From assembly GCA_965372405.1 (NCBI GenBank), contig CBDVCE010000002.1:1-64000 (forward strand): a DNA stretch of 64,000 bases, given 5' to 3'. The translations under genes were made by a program, and so were the position numbers. Position 1 is the stretch's first letter. Every line of letters begins with the position of its first letter. The notes under the pieces were generated by a model. The model did no database searches. It was not told where the DNA came from and worked only from the letters and a program-made list of their open reading frames with translations. Below are positions 19,157 to 25,585 of this stretch, piece after piece. The stretch comes from Sunxiuqinia sp965372405 (GTDB lineage: Bacteria > Bacteroidota > Bacteroidia > Bacteroidales > Prolixibacteraceae).

Positions 19157-19348
19157 ATGATCGTTATCCCGGTTAAAGAAGGCGAAAACATAGAAAGAGC
19201 CCTTAAGAGATTTAAAAGAAAATTCGAGAAAACGGGTGTAATCAAAGAGTTACGCTCAAGGCAAGCTTATATTAAGCCTTCTGTTACAAGAAGAGCTGAA
19301 GTTATGAAAGCTATCTATATTGAACAAATGCAGCGTGAGGAGGATTAA
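19157..19348 (+). CDS. rpsU: 30S ribosomal protein bS21
   Basis: A 63-residue basic protein (IPVKEGENIERALKRFKRKFEKTG opening, ending in EQMQREED; the motif ERALKRFKRK is diagnostic). bS21 sits at the 3' end of 16S rRNA next to the anti-Shine-Dalgarno; in Bacteroidota it helps occlude that sequence. The gene itself is preceded by A-rich sequence without an SD here. It begins the rpsU-xer-hpf group. Confidence 0.96.
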   Translation: MIVIPVKEGENIERALKRFKRKFEKTGVIKELRSRQAYIKPSVTRRAEVMKAIYIEQMQREED

Positions 19349-19391
19349 TTTTTTTAGTCTGATTCCTGTTTCGCAGATAATGAAATAGTGG

Positions 19392-20276
19392 ATGCCCTAT
19401 CAGAAATCGTTTCTGAAATATTTGAAATTCGAGAAAAGGTGCTCCGAGCATACGGTTGTTGCCTATAAAAAAGACCTCGATCAGTTTGAAGAGTTTGTAT
19501 TCAAAAAGGTCGAGGATTTTGATGTCTTGAATGTTGATCCGAAGATGATTCGAAGTTGGATTGTTGAAATGATGGGGAAGGGTGTTGCTGCAAAAACAGT
19601 GAATAGGAAGATTACTGCACTCAAGTCGTTCTATAAGTATTTAATGCGTCAGGAGTTAATTGAGAATAGTCCTGTGGCTAATATCATTACTCCAAAGGTT
19701 CCAAAAAAACTTCCTGAGTTTGTGGGGGAGAATAATCTTCATCAGTTGCTTGACAATGGTTATTTTTCTGATGATTATGAAGGAACAAGAGATATGCTTG
19801 TTGTTAGTTTGTTTTATGGGACAGGTATTCGGCTTTCTGAACTAATTAACTTGAAAGATCACGATTTTCAAAAGAATGAGTATCTTATTAAGGTTTTAGG
19901 TAAGAATAAGAAGGAACGTATTGTTCCTTATCCAAGAAGCATGAGGCAATTAATTGAAGAATATACTCAAAGACGTGATGAAGAGTTAGAGCAAAGAGAC
20001 GCTTTTTTCTTTTTAACTGCTAAAGGTAAGAAGGCTTATGAGAAGCTTATTTATCGGATAGTGCATAAGAGTTTGTCATTGGTGACAACGCTTGAGAAAA
20101 AAAGCCCACATATTCTTCGGCACAGCTATGCAACTCATCTTTTAAATCGTGGAGCTGATTTAAATGCAGTAAAAGAGTTGCTTGGTCATTCGAATTTGGC
20201 GGCAACGCAGGTTTATACTCATATTTCAATGGCGAAGCTTCAAAAAGTATATAAACAAGCTCATCCACGAGCTTAA
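19392..20276 (+). CDS. Tyrosine recombinase of the XerC/XerD type
   Basis: A 294-residue site-specific recombinase. An N-terminal SAM-like core-binding domain (residues 1-100) is followed by the catalytic domain with all six active residues: R147 (YGTGIRLSELINL), K171, H240 and R243 (SPHILRHSYATHLL), H266 (LLGHSNL) and nucleophile Y275. Length and lack of neighbouring phage or integron genes fit a housekeeping Xer that resolves chromosome dimers at dif. Whether XerC or XerD cannot be decided without the partner. The gene lies between rpsU and hpf, a common Bacteroidota arrangement. Confidence 0.92.
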   Translation: MPYQKSFLKYLKFEKRCSEHTVVAYKKDLDQFEEFVFKKVEDFDVLNVDPKMIRSWIVEMMGKGVAAKTVNRKITALKSFYKYLMRQELIENSPVANIITPKVPKKLPEFVGENNLHQLLDNGYFSDDYEGTRDMLVVSLFYGTGIRLSELINLKDHDFQKNEYLIKVLGKNKKERIVPYPRSMRQLIEEYTQRRDEELEQRDAFFFLTAKGKKAYEKLIYRIVHKSLSLVTTLEKKSPHILRHSYATHLLNRGADLNAVKELLGHSNLAATQVYTHISMAKLQKVYKQAHPRA

Positions 20277-20280
20277 ATTA

Positions 20281-20294
20281 GAGGAGGATAAATT
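20281..20294 (+). promoter_or_regulatory. Strong Shine-Dalgarno sequence of hpf
   Basis: GAGGAGG at 20281-20287 is followed by a 7-nt spacer and the hpf ATG. This is a near-ideal SD in a genome segment where almost all other starts (tuf, rplK, rplA, rpsU, fbaA) have only A/T-rich leaders. See findings for a possible regulatory meaning. Confidence 0.75.
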
Positions 20295-20597
20295 ATGGAT
20301 ATTAAAGTAAAATCTATTCATTTCACAGCAGATCAAAAATTAGTTGAATTTGCAAATAAAAAGATCATTAAATTAGATACCTATTTCGAGGGTATTATCG
20401 GAGCAGAATTGACCCTAAAAGTTGATAAACCTGAGGCTGCTGAGAATAAAGTCGCAGAGATTAAATTGTCTATTCCTTCTAATGATTATTTATTTGCTAA
20501 AAAGCAGGCAGGCAGCTTCGAGGAAGCGATAGATTTATGTAATGATGCTATCCGTCGCCAGCTCACTAAATTCAAACAAAAAATGAAGGAAAAATAA
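20295..20597 (+). CDS. hpf: Ribosome hibernation-promoting factor, short form (HPF/RaiA family)
   Basis: A 100-residue protein with the HPF/YfiA beta-alpha fold: it opens MDIKVKSIHFTADQKLVEFANKK (motif IHFTADQKL) and continues with EIKLSIPSNDYLFAKKQAGSFEEAID (motif SFEEAID). It lacks the C-terminal dimerisation domain of long HPF. It binds the 30S decoding and anticodon sites in stationary phase or stress and inactivates ribosomes. The gene follows xer by 18 nt and has an unusually strong SD. Confidence 0.93.
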   Translation: MDIKVKSIHFTADQKLVEFANKKIIKLDTYFEGIIGAELTLKVDKPEAAENKVAEIKLSIPSNDYLFAKKQAGSFEEAIDLCNDAIRRQLTKFKQKMKEK

Positions 20598-20619
20598 ATC
20601 CTAAAAAAAACATCAATTC

Positions 20620-20651
20620 TTGTGAATTAATTAAAAATATTCATACATTTG
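20620..20651 (+). promoter_or_regulatory. Promoter of the tRNA-tuf transcription unit
   Basis: TTG at 20620-20622 and TACATTTG at 20644-20651 with a 21-nt spacer match the Bacteroidota promoter. It lies 122 nt before the first tRNA. The leader contains CCCCTG and CAGGGG arms (about 20704-20739) that may form a long hairpin. Confidence 0.65.
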
Positions 20652-20773
20652 CAAACCCTTTTTCGGGCAAGTCTCTGGTTAGTCGGAGATTGTGAACTAA
20701 AGTTCCCCTGTAAGCTTTGTTATTAGTTTGTTTGCAGGGGTTCGATATGAAAAGGATTGATATGTTGAGAGTT

Positions 20774-20847
20774 GCCGAATTAGCTCAGTTGGCCAGAGCA
20801 CGTGATTTGTAATCTCGGGGTCCCCAGTTCGAATCTGGGATTCGGCT
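20774..20847 (+). tRNA. tRNA-Thr (anticodon TGT)
   Basis: The acceptor stem GCCGAAT/ATTCGGC is perfect, the T-arm carries GTTCGAATC and the anticodon loop TTTGTAA gives anticodon TGT. The anticodon stem (CGTGA with TCTCG) has one central T-T mismatch; all other pairs are canonical. CCA is not encoded. Confidence 0.93.
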
Positions 20848-20910
20848 CTAAAAAAAATAGGAGGATTAATATTGTTCTCCACTGCGTTCTAAAAATATTG
20901 AAAAAAATTT

Positions 20911-20996
20911 GGGGAGATACCAAAGTGGCCAACTGGGGCAGACTGTAACTCTGCTGACTTATGTCTTCGTAGGTTCGAATCCTGCTCTCCCCACCA
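20911..20996 (+). tRNA. tRNA-Tyr (anticodon GTA)
   Basis: A class II tRNA with a long variable arm. The acceptor GGGGAGA pairs with TCTCCCC, the anticodon is GTA within ACTGTAACT, and the T-loop is GTTCGAATC. Unlike its neighbours, the terminal CCA is encoded (20994-20996). Confidence 0.95.
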
Positions 20997-21058
20997 GTGT
21001 CAAATTCGATCTTATGTAGATTTTAAGTTTGGATTTGTTATTTGGTTTTGAAAATTTT

Positions 21059-21131
21059 GCGGGAGTAGCTCAGCTGATAGAGCATTAGCCTTCCAAGCTA
21101 AGGGTCGCGAGTTTGAATCTCGTCTCCCGCT
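21059..21131 (+). tRNA. tRNA-Gly (anticodon TCC)
   Basis: The acceptor GCGGGAG pairs with CTCCCGC, the anticodon loop CTTCCAA gives TCC and the T-arm carries GTTTGAATC. It is third of four clustered tRNAs. Confidence 0.95.
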
Positions 21132-21151
21132 CTTATTTTTAAAACAGTACC

Positions 21152-21223
<72 letters not shown>

Positions 21224-21263
21224 CAGATGAAAAACTGATTGAAAATTAAAATAATTATTTGTT

Positions 21264-22451
21264 ATGGCTAAAGAACATTTTAATAGGGATAAGGACCATG
21301 TGAACATTGGTACTATCGGCCACGTTGACCATGGTAAAACTACCCTAACAGCTGCTATTACTACAGTATTAGCAAAAAAAGGTTACTGTGAAGTTAAATC
21401 ATTTGACTCAATTGACAGTGCTCCTGAAGAAAAAGAGCGTGGTATTACTATTAATACTGCTCATGTTGAGTATGAAACTGCCAATCGTCATTATGCTCAC
21501 GTTGATTGTCCAGGTCACGCGGATTACGTGAAGAACATGGTCACTGGTGCTGCTCAGATGGACGGTGCTATCATCGTAGTTGCTGCTACTGATGGACCTA
21601 TGCCTCAAACACGCGAACACATCCTGTTAGCTCGTCAGGTTAACGTACCTAAATTGGTCGTTTTCATGAACAAAGTTGATATGGTTGAAGACGAAGAGTT
21701 GTTAGAGCTTGTTGAAATGGAAATTCGCGAATTGCTTGATTTCTATGAATTCGACGGTGACAATGCTCCTGTAATTCAAGGTTCTGCACTTGGTGCATTG
21801 AACGGTGAAGATAAATGGGAAGAAAAAATTATAGAATTGATGGAAGCTTGTGATACATGGATTCCACTTCCTCCACGTGATATAGACAAACCATTTTTGA
21901 TGCCTGTTGAGGACGTATTCTCAATTACAGGTCGTGGTACTGTTGCAACTGGTCGTATCGAAGCTGGACTTATTCATACTGGTGATGAGATGCAGTTGAT
22001 CGGTCTTGGTGCTGAAGGTCGTAAAACTGTTTGTACTGGTGTTGAGATGTTCCGTAAGATTCTTGATGACGGACAAGCTGGTGACAACGTAGGTTTGTTG
22101 CTTCGTGGTGTTGATAAGAAAGAGATCAAACGTGGTCAGATTTTAGCAAAACCAGGTTCAATTACTCCTCACACTAAGTTTAAAGCTGAGGTTTATGTAT
22201 TGAAAAAAGAAGAAGGTGGTCGTCATACTCCATTCCACAACAAATATCGTCCTCAGTTCTACATACGCACACTTGATGTAACTGGTGAGATCACATTGGA
22301 AGAAGGTCGTGAAATGGTAATGCCTGGAGATAACGTTACAATTAATGTTGAACTTATCTATCCAGTAGCACTTAACGAAGGTCTTCGTTTCGCAATCCGC
22401 GAAGGTGGACGTACTGTTGGTGCAGGCCAGGTAACTCAAATTGTAGATTAA
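21264..22451 (+). CDS. tuf: Elongation factor Tu
   Basis: A 395-residue GTPase that delivers aminoacyl-tRNA to the ribosome. G-motifs are intact: GHVDHGKT (residues about 18-25), DCPGHADY, NKVD and SAL. Domains 2 and 3 follow in normal order, ending in RTVGAGQVTQI. It is co-directional with the four upstream tRNAs and followed by two terminator-like hairpins. Confidence 0.99.
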   Translation: MAKEHFNRDKDHVNIGTIGHVDHGKTTLTAAITTVLAKKGYCEVKSFDSIDSAPEEKERGITINTAHVEYETANRHYAHVDCPGHADYVKNMVTGAAQMDGAIIVVAATDGPMPQTREHILLARQVNVPKLVVFMNKVDMVEDEELLELVEMEIRELLDFYEFDGDNAPVIQGSALGALNGEDKWEEKIIELMEACDTWIPLPPRDIDKPFLMPVEDVFSITGRGTVATGRIEAGLIHTGDEMQLIGLGAEGRKTVCTGVEMFRKILDDGQAGDNVGLLLRGVDKKEIKRGQILAKPGSITPHTKFKAEVYVLKKEEGGRHTPFHNKYRPQFYIRTLDVTGEITLEEGREMVMPGDNVTINVELIYPVALNEGLRFAIREGGRTVGAGQVTQIVD

Positions 22452-22474
22452 TATCTATCATATACCGAAAGGAT

Positions 22475-22536
22475 GTCCCGGGTCAAAGAGATCCGGGACT
22501 CTTTACGGATGAAACCCAACGGGGGTTTTTCTGTTT
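22475..22536 (+). terminator. Two hairpins after tuf
   Basis: The first is a 10-bp stem GTCCCGGGTC/GATCCGGGAC with an AAAGA loop followed by TCTTT (22475-22504). The second is AAACCC/GGGTTT with a T-rich tail (22512-22536). Together they should end or attenuate the tRNA-tuf transcript before secE. Confidence 0.75.
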
Positions 22537-22539
22537 ATG

Positions 22540-22572
22540 GAAATTCGGGTTCGACTCCTGACATTCGGCTAT
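22540..22572 (+). pseudogene. Possible tRNA 3'-half remnant between tuf and secE
   Basis: A perfect T-arm is visible: stem TCGGG (22545-22549), loop TTCGACT, stem CCTGA (22557-22561), then an acceptor-like CATTCGG. No D-arm or anticodon arm fits in front; the expected place is taken by the tuf terminator hairpins. A CCGAAAG at about 22464-22470 nearly complements the acceptor end. In many Bacteroidota a tRNA-Trp gene lies between tuf and secE, so this may be its decayed relic. Confidence 0.35.
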
Positions 22573-22590
22573 CATTTAAAAAGATAAAAA

Positions 22591-22782
22591 ATGAAACTTA
22601 TAAATTATTTCGAAGAAGCTTATACAGAGCTTGTTCATAAAGTTTCCTGGCCAACTTGGAAAGAGTTGCAGAATAGTGCATTTATCGTGATGGTTGCTTC
22701 CTTTATCATAGCACTTGTTGTATTCGTAATGGATATCTCTTTTGAGAACCTTATGAACTTTGTGTACAGTTTATTTTATTAA
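22591..22782 (+). CDS. secE: Preprotein translocase subunit SecE
   Basis: A 63-residue single-span inner-membrane protein. The amphipathic N-terminus with VHKVSWPTWKELQNS is the conserved SecE cytoplasmic helix, followed by one hydrophobic helix (residues about 30-55). It clamps SecY in the translocon. The position between tuf and nusG is standard. Confidence 0.96.
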   Translation: MKLINYFEEAYTELVHKVSWPTWKELQNSAFIVMVASFIIALVVFVMDISFENLMNFVYSLFY

Positions 22783-22800
22783 TACTATTTGGAGAACGTT

Positions 22801-23349
22801 ATGAGCGAACACGTAAAAAAATGGTATGTTCTTAGAACGATCGGTGGAAAGGAAAAGAAGGTTAAAGAATATATCGAAAGCGAAATTGCAAATGCGGGAC
22901 TCCAGGAGTATGTTTCACAGGTACTGATACCTACAGAAAAGGTTTATCAAATTCGGAATGGAAAAAAGATTAGTAAAGAGCGAAATTTTTTCCCCGGTTA
23001 TGTATTGATTGAGGCTGCTCTTGTTGGTGAGATTCCGCACATGTTGAAAAGTATGACCAACGTGATAGGATTCTTAGGTGACACCAAAGGAGGAGATCCT
23101 GTTCCAATGCGACAGGCTGAAGTTAATCGCATCTTAGGACGCGTTGATGAAATGGCCGAAAGCGATGCTGAAATTAATATTCCTTACGTTGTAGGAGAAA
23201 CTGTGAAAGTTAGTGACGGTCCTTTTAATGGATTCAACGGAATCATTGAAGAAATCAATGAGGAGAAGAAGAAGCTGAAAGTGATGGTCAAAATTTTTGG
23301 ACGAAAAACACCTTTGGAACTTAGCTTTATGCAAGTCGAAAAGGAGTAG
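22801..23349 (+). CDS. nusG: Transcription termination/antitermination factor NusG
   Basis: A 182-residue NusG with NGN domain (KKWYVLRTIGGKEKKVKEYIE opening; core WYVLRTIGGKE) and C-terminal KOW domain (VGETVKVSDGPFNGFNG). I chose the ATG at 22801, preceded by GGAG, rather than an upstream TTG at 22789 that would add MENV and lie in the ribosome-binding region. It couples RNA polymerase to Rho or to the ribosome. It lies 18 nt after secE. Confidence 0.96.
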   Translation: MSEHVKKWYVLRTIGGKEKKVKEYIESEIANAGLQEYVSQVLIPTEKVYQIRNGKKISKERNFFPGYVLIEAALVGEIPHMLKSMTNVIGFLGDTKGGDPVPMRQAEVNRILGRVDEMAESDAEINIPYVVGETVKVSDGPFNGFNGIIEEINEEKKKLKVMVKIFGRKTPLELSFMQVEKE

Positions 23350-23369
23350 TAATTATTTATTTTTAAATT

Positions 23370-23813
23370 ATGGCTAAAGAAGTTGCTGGATTAATTAAGT
23401 TACAAATTAAAGGTGGTGCAGCTAATCCTTCACCTCCGGTTGGGCCAGCATTAGGTGCCAAAGGGGTTAACATTATGCAGTTCTGCAAGCAGTTTAATGG
23501 CCGGACACAAGACCAGGCTGGAAAAGTGCTCCCCGTTATTATTACTGTATATGCAGACAAATCGTTTGATTTTGTAATTAAACAACCCCCAGTAGCCGTA
23601 CAATTGCTAGAAGCAGCAAAACTAAAATCAGGATCTGATGAGCCTCACGTTAAGAAAGTGGCTCAAGTAACCTGGGATCAAGTTAAAGGCATCGCAGAAG
23701 CGAAAATGTCTGACCTGAACTGTTTTACTGTTGAATCAGCAATGAAGATGGTCGCTGGTACTGCCAGAAGTATGGGAATTACAGTTAAAGGAGAATTTCC
23801 ATCGAATAATTAA
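23370..23813 (+). CDS. rplK: 50S ribosomal protein uL11
   Basis: A 147-residue protein of the L7/L12 stalk base. It has the PPVGPALGAKGVNIMQFC motif near the N-terminus and the C-terminal RNA-binding SAMKMVAGTARSMGI segment. It starts the rplKAJL-rpoBC string, 20 nt after nusG. Confidence 0.99.
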   Translation: MAKEVAGLIKLQIKGGAANPSPPVGPALGAKGVNIMQFCKQFNGRTQDQAGKVLPVIITVYADKSFDFVIKQPPVAVQLLEAAKLKSGSDEPHVKKVAQVTWDQVKGIAEAKMSDLNCFTVESAMKMVAGTARSMGITVKGEFPSNN

Positions 23814-23827
23814 TTAAATTTTTAAAA

Positions 23828-24523
23828 ATGGGCAGAATTACAAAAAATACAAAGCTTGCTCTTGAAAAACTCGAACAAGGCAAATTCTATTCGCTGGAAG
23901 AAGCTGCTGGTTTGGTAAAAGAAGTTACTTTCACCAAATTTGATGCTTCAGTGGATATTGATGTTCGCCTTGGAGTTGACCCGAGAAAAGCAAATCAGAT
24001 GGTTAGAGGCGTTGTATCCTTACCACATGGAACAGGTAAAGAAGTCCGCGTTTTAGCATTGGTAACTCCAGACAAAGAAGCTGAAGCAAAAGAAGCAGGA
24101 GCTGACTACGCTGGTCTTGATGATTTCGTTGAAAAAATCAAGGGCGGATGGACAGACTTTGACGTTGTTATCACTATGCCACCAGTTATGGGTAAAGTTG
24201 GACCATTAGGCCGTGTTCTTGGACCTAGAGGTTTAATGCCAAACCCTAAAAGTGGAACTGTAACGATGGACATTGGCAAAGCTATTGCTGAAGTTAAACA
24301 AGGTAAAATTGATTTTAAAGTTGATAAATTCGGAATTATTCACACTTCTATCGGCAAAGTATCATTCGATGCTGATAAAATTGCTGAAAATGCCAAAGAA
24401 TTTATGGCTACAATCAATAAACTAAAACCAAGTTCAGCTAAAGGTACTTATATTAAAAGTATCTCTTTGTCAAGCACAATGAGCCCTGGAATACAAGTTG
24501 AACCTAAGTCGTTTGCTGACTAG
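23828..24523 (+). CDS. rplA: 50S ribosomal protein uL1
   Basis: A 231-residue protein of the L1 stalk with the family signature MPPVMGKVGPLGRVLGPRG (within residues about 118-137) and MPNPKSGTVT. L1 can act as a translational repressor of its operon in other bacteria; no obvious L1-site mimic is visible in the short 14-nt gap before it. Confidence 0.99.
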   Translation: MGRITKNTKLALEKLEQGKFYSLEEAAGLVKEVTFTKFDASVDIDVRLGVDPRKANQMVRGVVSLPHGTGKEVRVLALVTPDKEAEAKEAGADYAGLDDFVEKIKGGWTDFDVVITMPPVMGKVGPLGRVLGPRGLMPNPKSGTVTMDIGKAIAEVKQGKIDFKVDKFGIIHTSIGKVSFDADKIAENAKEFMATINKLKPSSAKGTYIKSISLSSTMSPGIQVEPKSFAD

Positions 24524-24537
24524 TAAAAATTGATATA

Positions 24538-25062
24538 ATGAAAAGATCAGAAAAATTAGAGATTATTGATAATCTGACGGAACAGATCAATTCGCACAAT
24601 CATTTTTATCTGGCGGACATTGAAGGTTTAAACGCTGAAGACTCAAGTGATTTAAGGCGCCTATGTTTTACCAAAGATGTAAAGCTGGTTGTTGTAAAGA
24701 ATACACTCTTACGTAAAGCTATCGAGAATTCTGAAAAGAATGCCGAAGAAATTTACGACGTACTCAAAGGAAATACATCAGTAATGTTTTCCGACACAGG
24801 TAATGTACCTGCAAGACTGATTAAAGAATTTAGTAAAAAGAACAAAAACGATAAGCCTTTATTAAAAGCAGCTTTTGTTGAAGAATCAGTATACGTTGGA
24901 GAAAATCAATTGGATGTATTGACTTCAATTAAGTCGAAAGACGAATTGATTGGAGATCTTGTTGCACTGTTACAATCACCAATGAAAACAGTTATTGGTC
25001 AATTGCAATCAGGAGGAAACAAGATTCACGGTGTCCTACAGACACTTTCAGAAAAAGAATAA
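24538..25062 (+). CDS. rplJ: 50S ribosomal protein uL10
   Basis: A 174-residue stalk protein. The N-terminal RNA-binding part includes FYLADIEGLNAEDSSDLRR (core ADIEGLNA) and VVKNTLLRKAI; the C-terminal helix (VIGQLQSGGNKIHGVLQTL) binds L7/L12 dimers. There is only a 14-nt gap after rplA, so the usual long L10 leader is absent in this genome segment. Confidence 0.98.
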   Translation: MKRSEKLEIIDNLTEQINSHNHFYLADIEGLNAEDSSDLRRLCFTKDVKLVVVKNTLLRKAIENSEKNAEEIYDVLKGNTSVMFSDTGNVPARLIKEFSKKNKNDKPLLKAAFVEESVYVGENQLDVLTSIKSKDELIGDLVALLQSPMKTVIGQLQSGGNKIHGVLQTLSEKE

Positions 25063-25098
25063 TTTTAGTTACAATTTTATCGCATAAAAATTAAGGAA

Positions 25099-25476
25099 AT
25101 GGCAGATTTAAAAGTACTTGCAGAAGAGTTAGTTAACTTGACTGTGAAAGATGTTAATGAATTAGCTGACATTTTAAAAACAGAATACGGAATTGAACCT
25201 GCTGCTGCTGCAGTAGCTGTTGCTGGCCCTGCTGATGGTGGTGGTGAGGAAGCTGTTGCTGAGCAATCAGAATTTGATGTAATTTTGAAAGCCGCAGGAC
25301 AATCAAAACTTGCTGTTGTTAAGTTAGTTAAAGAGTTAACAGGTTTAGGTCTTAAGGAAGCAAAAGGAGTTGTTGACGGAGCACCTAAAGCTATCAAAGA
25401 AAAAGTTTCTAAAGACGAAGCTGAAGCACTAAAAACTCAGTTAGAAGAAGCAGGAGCTGAAGTAGAACTTAAATAA
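25099..25476 (+). CDS. rplL: 50S ribosomal protein bL12 (L7/L12)
   Basis: A 125-residue acidic stalk protein. It has an N-terminal dimerisation helix, an alanine/glycine-rich hinge (AAAAVAVAGPADGGG, residues about 35-49) and the C-terminal factor-binding domain with KLAVVKLVKELTGLGLKEAK (core KLVKELTGLGLKEAK). Confidence 0.99.
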   Translation: MADLKVLAEELVNLTVKDVNELADILKTEYGIEPAAAAVAVAGPADGGGEEAVAEQSEFDVILKAAGQSKLAVVKLVKELTGLGLKEAKGVVDGAPKAIKEKVSKDEAEALKTQLEEAGAEVELK

Positions 25477-25485
25477 GAGACTAAT

Positions 25486-25547
25486 GATCTGAAAAGCAGA
25501 TCTATATGGTTTAGAATCTCACTTTCGTGGGGTTCTATGCCTTTTTG
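25486..25547 (+). terminator. Hairpins between rplL and rpoB (attenuator-like)
   Basis: A small stem GATCTG/CAGATC (25486-25502) is followed by a strong 11-bp stem TAGAATCTCAC/GTGGGGTTCTA with TTTC loop (25512-25537) and a T-rich tail CTTTTTG. This is the place where many bacteria attenuate transcription so that ribosomal proteins exceed RNA polymerase. Function is inferred. Confidence 0.65.
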
Positions 25548-25570
25548 TATATTTATGTTTTAAGTTCACT

Positions 25571-25578
25571 TAATTTTG
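25571..25578 (+). promoter_or_regulatory. Possible internal promoter -7 element before rpoB
   Basis: TAATTTTG matches TAnnTTTG, 7 nt before the rpoB ATG; the nearest TTTG is 23 nt further up. A start this close to the ATG would give a nearly leaderless message, so it may be chance. Confidence 0.25.
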
Positions 25579-25585
25579 TTGATAC

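Noticed and set aside
19392..20276. Phage or integrative-element integrase
   Set aside because: Length, complete catalytic set and conserved place between rpsU and hpf fit a housekeeping Xer; there is no att repeat or phage gene nearby.
22789..22800. Upstream TTG start for nusG
   Set aside because: These bases contain the GGAG ribosome-binding sequence for ATG 22801, where the conserved NusG N-terminus begins.
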